64,000 nucleotides of DNA from Telopea speciosissima (lineage: Eukaryota > Streptophyta > Magnoliopsida > Proteales > Proteaceae). Both the position numbers and the translations under genes were made by a program. The DNA lies in the NCBI RefSeq assembly GCF_018873765.1, contig NC_057925.1, forward strand, positions 12,907,568 through 12,971,567. Direction: 5' to 3'. Positions 10,215 through 22,009 of the stretch are shown here, one piece after another (within the stretch, counting starts at the first letter, position 1; each line of letters starts with the position of its first letter). A model generated the notes under the pieces. It was not told the origin of the DNA, ran no database searches, and was given only the letters and a program-made list of their open reading frames with translations.

Positions 10215-10913
10215 ATGAAATAAAAAATTTATCTAATGAAACATGGTTTCGATCCAGAATTTATATTTGATAGACTAAATGGTTAGAATGATTCTCTTCT
10301 AACTCTTCGACCAAAGGCCAAAGCTGACATTGCTGGTTACTAAAATTTTTGCCCGGACTAGGATAAAGTACAGCTTTAAAAGTTGAGTATTAAGCAATGA
10401 GTATCTAAGTAACTATAAGTACTCACATAGAGCTATTCACATTTGATGTGAGATTGGTTGCTTTAGTGTAAAATCCCAACAGTTTTGTCTCATTCTCATG
10501 TATCTTCTATGTAAAATTCATATACAAACAAAAAAATGAAATAGAATTGTTTTATCTTTGCTCTCTTTCTCCCATCACCCTAATCTTCCCTTTGCCAAAG
10601 GAAATAAATAGAGCAAGCTACGATCTAATAGTTTACAAAAGAGTTGTCTCAAGTCCCTTCATCACTTTAGAATCTATCTAAAACACAAAATACAAGTTTC
10701 ACAGGGATTAGAAGTACTAGTTTTTATTCTTGTGAGGCTCTCTAATCTTTTTTATGAAATATGTTCACAAATTTTCCTTCTCAATGCTTTTATCTTCCTC
10801 TCTCAAATGTATGAGATGAACTGCAATTTGGTTTCCATGAAGCAGCAGAGACACTATCATGGGGTGAAATATGATAAAAGCATGAATGAACTTATAATTT
10901 TTATAATTTTTTT
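10150..10913. other. AT-rich gap between two TIR elements
   Basis: Contains a T-run of about 30 at 10183-10213. The ORF at 10732-10989 has no recognisable domain and overlaps the next element's end. No gene supported. Confidence 0.55.
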
Positions 10914-11048
10914 AGAGCAAATTACATGCACCCCCCTGGTGTTTGAAACAAAAATAAAACACCCCCATAGTTTCACCATTTACATATAATCCCTGATGGC
11001 TCACGGTGTTAGTACACTGTTAGTTTTGAAAGTAAAAAAGACAGATTT

Positions 11049-11172
11049 ACCCTTTATATTTCAATGACTTAATTTAAGTACCATTTTACCCTTTATACTT
11101 TAGTGACTTAATTTAAGTACCATTTTACCATTTATACTTTAGTGATTTAATTTAAGTACCATTTTACCCTTA
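11049..11172. repeat. Threefold 43-bp tandem repeat
   Basis: Three units of TTTATACTTTAGTGACTTAA plus TTTAAGTACCATTTTACC, with single-base changes. Confidence 0.8.
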
Positions 11173-11738
11173 TTTACCTTCTTCTCCTCCAAATGAAAAA
11201 TTCCTAAATCGATTTAGGGTTTTGTCAATACACTAGCTCCGGTGAAGGTTGCAGAAGACAAACCATCTCCGGTGGACATCCCCTAGCCCAACCACCCTCG
11301 GACAAAGGTTAGTCTCGCCACCGCTACTCTTTCTCTGTAATTTTTTGTGAAGTTCAAACACCCCACCCCTGTAACCAATCCCACCCTGTAATTAACATTT
11401 CAATATCCTACAACAAAAAAATAGTTGAAGCATTTTCAGTCAAATCGGGTAGCTAAATCATTGACTGTAGAGTTTTTGGTCAGTTCTGCTAAATAATCCC
11501 TCACTTCTATAGTCAATAAACTCTTCTTTGAAATAATAGGAGTGAACCAATCACAAAATAAACCCAAACAAAAAACAGACCGAAATGATAACAAGGGAGC
11601 ATAAAACTAGATACCTTTACCCCAAAAAAAAGCATAAAACTAAATACCTATGATCAAACCCCCCAAAAAGCACAGAGCAGAAAAGGAAGTGAAACCCTAA
11701 CCTGTTCTTCCCGGGATGAAAATAAAACCACTTGCAAC

Positions 11739-12740
11739 CAAGGTTCTAAAACTCGGGTCTCGACTAGGTTTCGACCAGCCAAAAACCGAGTTCGTCTTGG
11801 TTTTGACCATATCTTGGTCGAAACTTGGGACTTTCTCCAGGCTAACTCAAACATTGGTTTCGAGATCCAGAAGTTTTTTTTTTGCCCTGATTCTTGTTGT
11901 GCTGCTTATTTTTGACATTTTAAACCCAACCCATGCATTAGTTTCATATAGAGAACACTAAAAATATTACTAGTACTTTTTATCCAAGTTTGATACTGTA
12001 TATTGTTCTTGGAAATGGTATTGAATAAGGTTTGACCGGAACATAACTCCTTCAATATAAATGAGATTAAGCAATCTTGGATTTATTAGAAAACTTTGTT
12101 TTGATAGCTTTCCAACAAGTTCAAGATTGCTTAAATCTGATTTATATTGAAGGAGTTATGTACCGGTCAAATTTAATTTGGTGTGTGCGATTGCTGTCAA
12201 AATTGCTCTGAATGAAAATATTTTTTTGAACATCAAAACAAATGAATATTTTACCGTACTTATGGTTTTTAGCAATGTTTTACCACATTAACATTTATTG
12301 AAATTTTAGATTTAAGAAGAAAAACCCCAGCATTAGAAACTTGAAAATTGCACTTACCGTTGAAAATCCAATTTTTGTATTTGAACTGGGGGGTTGACTT
12401 TTTTTCCTTTTGGAATTTTATTTTTTAACTATTTTTATTAGATTCAAAAAGGGGGTATTTGCTTACTTATGAATAATATCTTAAGTATATGAAATACTTA
12501 AATGATATTAGACATAACTAAGTGTCTGGCCTGGTTTCTGATAGTTTCTGACATAAATACCTATCTATCCTAGTTTTGGGTCAAGTTTCCCCTAGTTTTG
12601 ATGGGCATATATGTCGAAACCATCAAAACCCGATTGAATTTAAGGATTTTATAAAATCTCCCTTCAACTCGTCTCGAAAACCTGAGAAACCGAGTTAACT
12701 CTATGGTTTCGACAGGTTTCAGTCGAGTTTTTCTTCCATG
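11739..12740. mobile_element. hAT-like nonautonomous element with 8-bp target duplication
   Basis: The direct duplication CTTGCAAC occurs at 11731-11738 and 12741-12748. Ends are imperfect inverted repeats: CAAGGTTCTAAAACTCG on the left, and CATGGAAGAAAAACTCG as the complement of the right end. An 8-bp duplication with short TIRs fits the hAT superfamily. It carries an internal palindrome at 12031-12172 and no transposase ORF. Confidence 0.7.
12031..12172. repeat. Internal palindrome
   Basis: TTTGACCGGAACATAACTCC on the left pairs with GGAGTTATGTACCGGTCAAA on the right, with arms near 50 bp around a loop of about 35 bp. It could be a small MITE nested in the hAT-like element. Confidence 0.75.
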
Positions 12741-13687
12741 CTTGCAACAACCAGCGAAGTGGGTATCGATTTGCTCCATAAGTGCTGACTAGGACAGCGT
12801 CGAGGGCAAGTGCCAAAGCACCACTTCGTACGATCAAATAGATCCTTCATATGTGAAATTTCCCCTCAACACTCGAACCATGATTGCAACTATAAACTGA
12901 GAATTTCTAAAAATTAGATGCTTCAATTCCTAATCAAACTCTGATCTCCCCCTTGAAATTACATCTTTGTAAGGGTTTTCGGAATCGACTCTGCAATAGT
13001 TTTGCCTAAATTTGGAAAATCTAATGCATGGAGAATGGAAATAAAAGGAGAAATTAACGAAAGATGGAAAAGGGACTAAGGGAGAGAACTGTGAAGAAGA
13101 AAATACAAATTCAGAGAGGAGATAGAGCTGCTCCCTCGCAGTTTGTCGGAGAGGACAGTAGAGCAGAGCTCGATTTTGAGATTTATAGCAGCAGCAGCAA
13201 CAACCACAGCTTCAATTTTTTCTCTTCAATATCACCGGCGAGTAGAGATATAGCAGCAGCAGAGTGGAGCTCCCTCACTAGCAAATCACCGGCGATGATT
13301 TATTTCTTCGCAAATCATCGAAGAAGAAAGGGATAGGTATAGGAAGATGGCAATGGAACATTGGTTTTGGGGAGATGAGTTTGGGCTATGATCATGTCTC
13401 ATAAGAGTAAAATGGTCCATGTCAAAAAATTGAAGGGTAATGTATCCATTTTCAAATGTTTAACTACACCTCATGGTTTAAACTTAATGAAAAGGGTTTA
13501 TTTGTAAGCCTCACAATCATCTAGAGGGTGCACATAAATGGTGAAACTATGGGGGTGTTTTCTTATTGTTTCAAACATCAAGGAGGTGCATGTAATTTGC
13601 TCTTCTTTTTTAACATGTATCAACAAAGTTAAGGGCAACAGTTTTCGTCTTCTCCAAATAATTTTACATTTGGCTTAATGAATGCTA

Positions 13688-14349
13688 AGGCCAGATTTGA
13701 GATGATTTCTATTTCGATTTCAGATTGATTTCATGAAATAGTCAACAAATAGATTTTTAATCAAGAAATTGAAATTGTTTTGGTTGCACTATTTTGAGAT
13801 ATTTCAAGAATAAGAAAATCCATTTGAGAGTTCAATTTTTGAGAATAAATTCTCTATATTTCTTTGGGAGAGGGTGATGGTGGCGGTGCGGAGGCAAGGC
13901 GGGGCCGGGCCCCAAAAGGGGTAGTGGTGGTGGTGGCAGTGATGGTGTTGGTGGTGGCAGCATGGTCATGGTGGCGCTGGTGGTGGTGGGGCAGTGGTGG
14001 TGGTGATGACAATGACGACGATGACAATGGGCTAGCGATGGTAGTGGTGGCGATGGCAGTGGCAATGGTGGTGGAGGTATGAGGGTGGTGAGATCATAAG
14101 GAGAAGAAGGGTGGTGTTTTATTTTTAACATGAAATTACTATTTTGGCCATCAAATTAACCATGTGCTCATTAAAGAGCAAGAGTGGAATCAATTTCAAT
14201 TTCAAAATTGAAAAATCTCCTCATCTATTTCAAGAAAATTCTATTTCATTCCTATTTCACTGAAATAAGGTGTAAAAACTCAAACCAAACAATTTCCAAA
14301 ATAGAAATCACCCCATGAAATTAAAATAGAAATCATACCAAATCCGACT
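13688..14349. mobile_element. TIR element with a GGT-rich core
   Basis: The left end GGCCAGATTTGAGATGATTT pairs with the complement of the right end, GTCGGATTTGGTATGATTT, continuing as CTATTTC/AATTTCA-rich arms. Between them, 13864-14082 is a G-rich GGT/GAT/GCG-dominated tract that leaves open frames on both strands (Gly/Val-rich and His/Pro-rich). These ORFs are compositional and I do not call them genes. Confidence 0.6.
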
Positions 14350-15036
14350 TATTTTCTTGATGAGATCGAATTTAATTATTTTATTATTTTTATAGGTCTA
14401 TGGATATATGAGGCAAAATTTCAGTAGTTAACATCAAAAAAAATTTTAATTCTTCATATGTAGAATTTAAAAAATATACATGTGTGGAACTGATTTGCAA
14501 TAGTGCTACCATCCTTACAGAGAAGAAGAGAAAGTAATGTTTTGTTTGTTTTGAAAAGAACAAAATTTAACCAAAACATAAAAAAGGGTACAACTTGACC
14601 ATCTATTATACTTATGTTGCAAGTTACAACTTTTTCTTCAAGTCCAAATCATAATAAATATATCTTTATTATATATCTAATAACTATCCTTTTTTTTTTT
14701 TTTTGGTTGAATAATAACTATCCTTTACTCCATGAAACATTGTAGATACAATTTTTATTTCCCCCGGAAGGACTAATAAACCACATGTCATTTTTAGTTA
14801 GCGAGAAATATATTTTCACTTCTTCTAATCACTAAGATTTCGGCCCGACTCTTCCATTAAGATCGAAATGATGTGACTAAAGACAGGCAATATTCATACA
14901 TTAGATTGGAGTAGGGATAAAGAAAATTGGGTTAGGTTCAGATTGATCTAATAAGTCAGTTTCCATCTTAAGATATATTTTACTTTACAAGAAGGGAACC
15001 TCTATAGGTAGGGATGCAATCCGGCCTGACTTTGCC
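14350..15036. other. AT-rich gap with a micro-retroposon footprint
   Basis: At 14678-14723 the 12-bp duplication TAATAACTATCC brackets only a T-run and GGTTGA (14690-14711). This is the trace of a poly(A) retroposition reduced to its tail. No gene seen. Confidence 0.55.
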
Positions 15037-15300
15037 TTTGGTTGAAGGTGTCGGACGAGTCAGATTCTGATTTTGGATTTGCTTCATATGAACCTGATTC
15101 ATGTGAATTTGTAGTTGAGAGGAAAAAAAAAAAAAAAAAACTGTTTGATTACCCTGAATTTGTTAGTTGGAATCATCCTGAATCCATCTGTAATACTATT
15201 TGGTTACCTGGAGTTCTAGAAAATGCATATTTTAGACTCTGAGAAGGGAGAATGAGAAATACGATGAAAACTCTCCACAGATGAGAAGCTCATGAATAAA

Positions 15301-15544
15301 ATTAGAGTGAATAATGATCCTTGAATTAATGAGTGATCCCAAAGGGATATATATACAAGATACATAATGAGAGATTCTAGATCTCCAAGAAAAGGAAACC
15401 CAATATTGGGTGATACAAATATTCAGCCATAAACGATTAATATTGACTTGCCATAGTTGGATGGATCCATATCACATGTATATCACATGTGATGATAAAC
15501 CGAGAAAGGAAGGTAAGATTGTCTGTGATCTTTCTCTCAATACA
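15301..15544 (-). repeat. 3' LTR of Copia element
   Basis: Begins (minus strand) TGTATTGAGAG directly after the polypurine tract TTGAGGGGG, and ends CACTCTAAT. Length about 244 bp. Positions 15301-15518 match the other LTR. Confidence 0.8.
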
Positions 15545-15549
15545 CCCCC

Positions 15550-18480
15550 TCAAGGTGGAGAATCTGGCAACCGAATCTTCAGCTTGTCACGTAGAGTTTG
15601 AAACCGGGTATGGGCCAGCGGTTTGGTCAGAGTACCCGCAATTTGATCTTGAGAGGATATGAACTGGACTTGTAAATGCTTCTTGGCAACCCAATCACGG
15701 ACAAAGTGAAAATCGACTTCAACATGCTTTGTACGAGCATGAAATACGGGGTTTGCGGACAAGTATATTGCACCAAGATTGTCACATCACAGAATTGGAG
15801 GGCTAGTGAGAGGATACCCAAGTTCAGCAAATAAGGACTCTAGCCAGATTAGTTCAGCCGATGCATCGGCTAGAGCTTTGTACTTAGCCTCCGTAGAAGA
15901 ACGGGCCACTATACGTTGTTTATGAGATACCCAAGAAACAAGATTGGGTCCAAGGAAAATCGTAAAACCCCCAGTTGATTTTCGATCGGACCCATCACCT
16001 GCCCAGTCTGCATCAGTGAACACCTGGAGAGAGCGAGATGGGGAGCGCTCAATCAGCAATCCTGCCATTTGGGTGCTTTTCAAGTAACGAATAATGCGTT
16101 TCACTAACTGCCAGTGTTCTTCTGTCGGAGAGTGCATAAATTGACATGCAAGATTAACAGCAAAGGAGACATCCGGCCTTGTGAGCGTCACATACTGCAG
16201 AGCACCCACTGCCGATCTGTACGTAGTGGGGTCTGATATCGGCGCACCCCCTGAATCAGAAAACTTTGTAGTTGTGGCCATCGGGGTTTTGACCGGTTTG
16301 CAATCCACCATTCCTGTACTTGTCAACAGGTCATAAATATATCGCGATTGGGTCAAAACAAGTCCCTTAGCAGTGCAATTGACCTCAATACCCAAGAAGA
16401 AATGTAAATCACCAAGATCCTTGATGGAGAACTCCTAAGAGAGACGGTGTAATAGAGAGGATATCATGGAGTGGTCACTTCTAGTCATGATAATGTCGTC
16501 CACATAGACGAGAATATAACAAGCTTGGCCAACTGTGTGACGAATAAAGAGGGAGGTGTCTGTCTTGGAGCCATGGAAGCCCAAACCAATCAAAAACTCA
16601 AGCAATCGATGAAACCATGCACGAGGCACCTGCTTGAGACCATATAATGACCGATGCAGTCGACAGACATGATTGGGATAGTCAGGGTCAGTGAACCCTT
16701 GAGGGTGCATGTACACTTCCTCAGCCAGCATACCATGAAGGAATGCATTTTGGACATCCAACTAGCGAATGGGCCAGCCGTTGGATACTGCAATAGACAG
16801 AACACACCGAATGGTGGTAGGTTTGACAACCGGACTGAAAGTTTCACCATAATCTAAACCATGCTGCTGATGAAATCCCTTCGCAACCAGACGCGTTTTA
16901 TAGCGCTCAAGAGACCCATCGGCCTTTTGCTTAATCCTGTACACCCATTTATTGCCAATAAGATTCATCTGAGTGGTGCGGGGAACAAGAGACCAAGTGT
17001 CAATCCTGAGCAAAGCATTGAACTCCTCAGCCATGGCCTTTCGCCACTCCATTACTTTATTAGCCTGCGAAAAAGAAGTTGGTTCAGTAATAACTACAGT
17101 TGCGTTTAGGGCCTGTGGTGGTCGTACATGAGAACGAAGCCACATCGAATGCATAGAGGCAGGCTGAGGTGGAGTTGGGGCAACTGTAGGAACCGGTACT
17201 GGTGGTGGTGATGGTGGGGGTTCCATATAAAGATCAGAGACCGATCTGGTGCACAAAGGGGGAGAGGGAGGGGCCAGGGTTGGAGAGGGGAGAGGTTCAC
17301 ATTGCCTACGGTTGTCTGGGTGGGGGAGGCCGGTTCATGGTTTGGTGGAGATGGCTGATTGGATAAGGGTGGTAAAGACGGCAGGGGCGTGGGAGATAAT
17401 GGTAAGGGGGGAGGATCTCGTAGCTGTGGTAATAGAGGAGAAATAAGGGGAGCAGATGCCCACGATTGTGTATGAGAGGGCATAGAACCAGGGGAGGCAG
17501 GGGTAGGCAATTGGGCGAAGGGAAAAGAGTTCTCATCAAATCGCACATGGCAGGCAATTATGAACTTATGGGATTGAAGATCGAGGCAGCGATGACCCAT
17601 ATGTGAAGGACTGTAACCAAGAAAAACACATGCCGACAAGCGATAATCCATTTTACGATGATTAAAGGGATGGAGATATGGATAACAGAGACACCCAAAG
17701 ACTTTGAGAAAGCAGTAATCAGGGCGCTTATGAAAAACTAACTGAAAAGGGGAGATGCCAAAAGAAACCAATGATGGCATGCGATTAATTAAGTAAACAG
17801 ATGTTTCAAAAGAAAATTTCCAATATTTTTGGGGCACAGATGCATGAGTAAGAAGGGAAAGTCCAGTCTCAACAATGTGTCAATGACCTCTTTCAACTGC
17901 ACCTTGTTGCTCATGAATGTGCGGGGCAGAAAGGCGGTGAGAAATTCCCAGTTTTGAGAAATAGGTGGGAAGGGAGCGATACTCACCCCCCCCCCAATCA
18001 GTTTGTAAAGCTTTTATCTTCCTACCAAATAAACATTCCACATGAGCTTGGAATTGTAGAAAAATTATGAAAACATCAGATTTACGGACTAAAGGATAAA
18101 ACTAGATATACTTTGTGTCGTCATCCACAAAAAAAACATAGTAATGATGAGCAAAAATAGAAGGAGTGGGCGAAGGCCCCCAAACATCACTGTAAAGCAA
18201 GTCTTATGGAAATAAACTGCGACTAGGAGATGTAGGTAAAGTAAGACGACTGGCTTTGCCTAACTGACAAGCCTTACAAATTTTATTAAAACTAGAAGAA
18301 TGAGAAGGTAGATTATTGTCTTGAAGCATGATTTTGAGGAGACACTCATGTGGATGTCCAAGACGCTAATGCTAAGTATTGAGGGAACCACAAACAGCAG
18401 AAAGGGCAGACGGTGAGGACTAGGAATGCAACTCATATAGGCCATCTCTACTCGGGCTAGACAAAAGTGATTCCTTGGTT
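15550..18480 (-). pseudogene. Copia pol: integrase, reverse transcriptase, RNase H (interrupted)
   Basis: Integrase is readable from about 18240 to 17480. It has SDVWGP, QTDWGG and GAVERGH for the DDE triad, a frame change at the poly-C run 17988-17997, and then LINRMPS and VFGCLCYPY. Reverse transcriptase (about 17150-16440) has NKWVYRIKQKADGS, RLVAKGFHQQ, LYGLKQVPRAW and YVDDI. RNase H (16395-15787) has FTDADWAGD and SSTEAKYKALA, and the tail runs to 15550 (HTKHVEVDFHFV, RDKLKIRLP). In-frame stops lie just before DVQNAFLHG (about 16762), before the FSIKDLG block (about 16435), and as TGA for the expected Trp at the CDN motif (about 15786). It cannot produce one polyprotein. Confidence 0.88.
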
Positions 18481-18490
18481 ACCTGATCCT

Positions 18491-19740
18491 TCACAAGAAA
18501 ATGGGATGGGTGAAACTCAAAGAATACATTATTATCCTTACAGAATTGCTGAACAGAAAGAAGAGATTTTGAGATAGTTGGAACATGTAAGACATTATGT
18601 GAAAAAAAAAGGAATGAGAAGACAAAGAAGGGATAGAAGTAGAACCAACATGCGAGATCTGTAAACCCTTACCATTACCTACATGCAGCTGATCCGGTCC
18701 ATGGTAGTCATCATACTGAGATAGGGACTGAATGCCAGGGGTGACATGGTGTGAAGCACCAGTGTCGGGGTACCATGGAAGGGCAGTCGATGGATGTGGG
18801 GTGGGTAAAAGTGGAGGGTTATAGGGTACCGGTGGGTTGGGGTAGGAGTAATAGGCTGTTGGGTTGGAAGTGGGCTGAAACGAGTAAGGGGAAGTGGTAG
18901 GGTATTGGGATCGATAAAAGCATCGATCAGTGGAGTGATTCATCCGTTTACAAATGGAGCACCAGAAACGACCATATCCTGCAGGCAAAGCACCACGACC
19001 GCGGCCAGAACCACGGCCGCCATGACCACCAAGCCCACCACGGCCTCCACGGTTTGGAGAACTTAAGGAACCGAAGTTGCCAAGTGGGGTGGTGCGTTGA
19101 ACATTGTTGGCAGTGATGGGTGTTGAACTTGGAGTAGCATCGGTCACAGTAAGCTTCTTCAAAGACGTGCCATGAATAAATTCAAGACTCAATAACATGG
19201 AATGAAGATCATTATAACCAATCGGATCCGTCCGAGTAAGAAGAGAGGACACCATAGATTGAAATTCAGATCTGAGACCCTGTTAAATATGAAGATTGAA
19301 GAAGCTTGGGCGCATTGGGTGACCAGCAGCAGATAGTTCATCAGCAATTGATTTGGCACGTTGTAGGAAAAGTGAGACAGACTCATCAGGCTTTTGCTCA
19401 AGACCGGTCATGGCCATGTTCAAAGACATCAAACGGCTCTCTGAAGGAGAGGAGAAAGCCGTTGATAATGTGTCCCAAATCTCTTGACTCGTTCGCTTGC
19501 CAACAATGAGAGGAAACACCTCTTCAGAAAGGGAGGAGACAAGCATATTGCAGATTGAGGAATCCTGACAACGCCAGGCAGCGGCTGCAATGAGGTCTTC
19601 CGGGCATGGAGTGTAGCCATCGACATGCCCAAATAAATCTTGACCATCTAAGAATGGTTCGACTTGAGTACACCAAAAGATATAATTTTTAGAAGAGAGT
19701 TTAAGAGAAATATAGTGATGGGCATGGTGTAGAGAAGGAG
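18491..19740 (-). pseudogene. Copia gag and protease (interrupted)
   Basis: The minus-strand frame from about 19740 reads through a capsid-like region (KNYIFWCTQVEPFLDG, TSQEIWDTL, SVSLFLQRAKSIADEL) to an in-frame TAA at about 19280. It then continues in the same frame with RTDPIGYNDLHSMLLSLE, a Gly/Arg-rich linker, a CX2C zinc knuckle (CSICKRMNHSTDRC) and the protease active site WYPDTGASHHVTP. Gag packages element RNA; the protease matures the polyprotein. Apart from the stop, the family order is complete. The far end drifts out of frame near 18600. Confidence 0.85.
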
Positions 19741-19864
19741 TGGAAGGTGAAGAGGGAGTGGTAGTCTCAACCGATGGTGACTAAAGCCAGACTGAGTTCG
19801 CCTGCCATGAAGAAGAGAATGAGATGGGGGAAAAAAATTAGAAGGAGCTCGATGGAGCTATTTT

Positions 19865-19878
19865 GGCTCTTGATACCA
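19865..19878 (-). promoter_or_regulatory. Copia primer-binding site
   Basis: TGGTATCAAGAGCC on the minus strand lies one base inside the 5' LTR. It resembles the complement of the initiator tRNA-Met 3' end used by many plant Copia elements. Confidence 0.8.
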
Positions 19879-19879
19879 T

Positions 19880-20097
19880 ATTAGAGTGAATAATGATCCT
19901 TGAATTAATGAGTGATCCCAAAGGGAAATATATACAAGATACATAATGAGAGATTCTAGATCTCCAAGAAAAGGAAACCCAATATTGGGTGATACAAATA
20001 TTCAGCCATAACCGATTAATATTGACTTGCCATAGTTGGATGGATCCATATCCCATGTATATCACATGTGATGATAAACCGAGAAAGGAAGGTAAGA
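19880..20097 (-). repeat. 5' LTR of Copia element, 5'-truncated
   Basis: Matches 15301-15518, with three substitutions. The first 26 bp expected from the 3' LTR (TGTATTGAGAG onward) are absent beyond 20097. Confidence 0.75.
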
Positions 20098-20739
20098 AGT
20101 AAAGAAGCATACCAAAATGAATTCGGAGAAGAATCCGTAGTCGGTAACAATGGACACAAACGAACACTCACAGTCACTCCGCTCTTCTTGTTTTTCAAAC
20201 CCAAATCTGTGATGTGTTTCCCCTGATTTCAAACCTCTACTTTGTGCATGAGAAACTATGGTTTCAATCAGATAGAAAGAGAGAGAGATGACAGGATAGT
20301 TGCAGGCGAAGACGAGTGGAGGTTGAAGGAGACCTATCAAAAAAATTTCTTTGAAGCTTGTCTTCCTTGCTCAACTGCGAACTCGGGTTTTCAAAATTTT
20401 CGGTCTCGATAGGTGGATTCACCAATGAATCCACCTTTAAATACCAAGGTGGTTTTAAGTGGACTCGTTGGTGAATTCACCCCTTAGGCTAAATTCTATG
20501 GATTCTCAATATAGTGTTAAATGTGAACTCACGTGGATCTGCGGATTCAAACACAAAACCATGTTTCGAGAAAGCAAACAGGAAAAAAACAAAAGAATCC
20601 AGATTCGACAAGATGTGACTCGTCCGACACCTTCAACCAAACATGCTCTTAAAACCCTAGCCCCAATCCTAAGTCTATTTAACTCAATCCATACCCAGTT
20701 TAGCCCGAAGTAGGACTGCGATAGAATATGATTCGATTC

Positions 20740-22009
20740 CTGCAAACTAAAGATGGTTCAATGATTAGTGATCCAAGTGTTATTGATGAGGTGGATATCC
20801 TTGGACTTGAAGCAATCAGCATAGTTGCCTCGGGTCCAAATGGCTTCACAGGGGCTTTCTTTAGAGCTGCCTAGGATACTATTGTTGGTGATACATATTG
20901 CGCAGTTAAAGATTTCTTTAGATCGAGGGTGACCCCGAAGGGGATCAATAATAATTTTATCGCTCCCAAGGTGGAAGAGGCATGCTCTTTGGATAGGTTT
21001 CGTCCTATCTATATGGGTAATTTTTCTGCAAGATACTAACAAAGATTATAGTGTAGAGACAGGTCCCACTCCTTCCTAGATTAATTTTTGAGGAGCATGG
21101 AGCTTTTTAGAAAGGAAAAATCATTTTTGATAATATTAGTATGGCTTCGAGCTGGTAAATTTGTTGCATCAACAAATCAGAGGAGGTGGAATTGGCATCA
21201 AATTAGACGTATAGAAAGCTAATGACTCTTTATCTTGGGATTTCCACTTTTCCATTCTAAGAAAATTTGGTTTTAGCGAGAAATGGATTCATTGGCAGAA
21301 CTAGATTTTACTAACTACTAGATTATCTATTTTGGTAAATGGAGGTCCTATTGGTTTCTTCGGTGTTAAGAGAGGTCTTCGTCAAGGGTATCCAATATCT
21401 CCGGTTTTGTTTATCCTAATAAAAGAGGTCTTGCGTAGGGGTTTCATGGTCTCTTGGTAGATAAAAAGTTAAAAGCTCTATCTGGCCCGTGCGGTCCTTG
21501 CGTTCCTACTCATTTATTTTTTATTGACGATGTCTTTATATTCATGAATGCATCCATCATGTATGTCAATAATTTGAAGATCTTTCTCTCTAAATATCAG
21601 GATTCTTCGGGGTAAAGGATCAACTTGGAGAAAAGTAAGCTCTTCCTAGGTAATATCAATCATTCTAGAAAACTGAGGAATTCAGAGTTGTTGGGTGTGC
21701 CCATTTATAATTTTCCGTCCTATTAATTGGGGGTGGAGCTGTTCAAAGAAAGAGTCAAGAAGGAGCCTCTTCTGCCAACGATGGACAAATTAAAAGTAAA
21801 AGATTAGGATAGAAGGGCAAGCTTCTTTCCATGACAGGGATGGTTGAGCTAGTTAAGCGGTGATTTCCAATATTCCTATACGTAACTTTTCTGTTTATTT
21901 GTGGCCCTCATCCCTTATCTTGATGGAGAAGTGGATGAGAAAATTTGTGGACGGGTGATATCGACTCTACAAAGGCGATTATGGTGAGGTGGGAGATGGT
22001 TTGTAGACC
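20740..22009 (+). pseudogene. LINE reverse transcriptase (degenerate)
   Basis: Recognisable blocks in order: GPNGFTGAFFRA, a degraded [49 protein letters not shown] with a Y where LINEs usually have D, a catalytic box read as FFIDD (family F/YADD), and INLEKSKLFLGN. Several stops and shifts interrupt it. The frame at 21986 (WEMVCRP) continues after the inner insertion as KSEGGLDIRRL at 23031, a known LINE motif. Confidence 0.78.

Larger units (their letters stand above)
10914..13604. mobile_element. Second long-TIR (MULE-like) element, nested
   Basis: AGAGCAAATTACATGCACCC at 10914 pairs with the end at 13604, whose complement starts AGAGCAAATTACATGCACCT. Homology of about 75 bp continues through AACACCCCCATAGTTTCACC. 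The termini resemble those of the element at 8528 in style (AAATTACA ... CCCCCTG.GGTTTGA). Inside are a threefold 43-bp repeat, a hAT-like insertion (11739-12740), and GC-richer stretches near 11200-11330 and 13060-13340 that may be captured exons. No intact transposase is seen. Confidence 0.65.
15301..20097 (-). mobile_element. Copia LTR retrotransposon, young but defective
   Basis: Minus-strand order is LTR (20097-19880), primer-binding site, gag, protease, integrase, reverse transcriptase, RNase H, polypurine tract, LTR (15544-15301): the Copia gene order. The two LTRs differ at three of 218 aligned positions, so insertion is recent. Even so, gag and pol carry at least four nonsense codons and a frameshift. 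Confidence 0.92.
15037..20641. mobile_element. TIR element split by a Copia insertion
   Basis: A 26-bp perfect inverted repeat, beginning TTTGGTTGAAGGTGTCGGAC, lies at 15037-15062 and, inverted, at 20616-20641. Weaker pairing continues inward. Removing the Copia element (15301-20097) leaves about 0.8 kb of noncoding DNA. Superfamily and target duplication unresolved. Confidence 0.55.

Noticed and set aside
13832-14131. His/Pro-rich and Gly/Val-rich ORFs on opposite strands
   Set aside because: Both arise from one GGT-rich low-complexity tract inside a TIR element.
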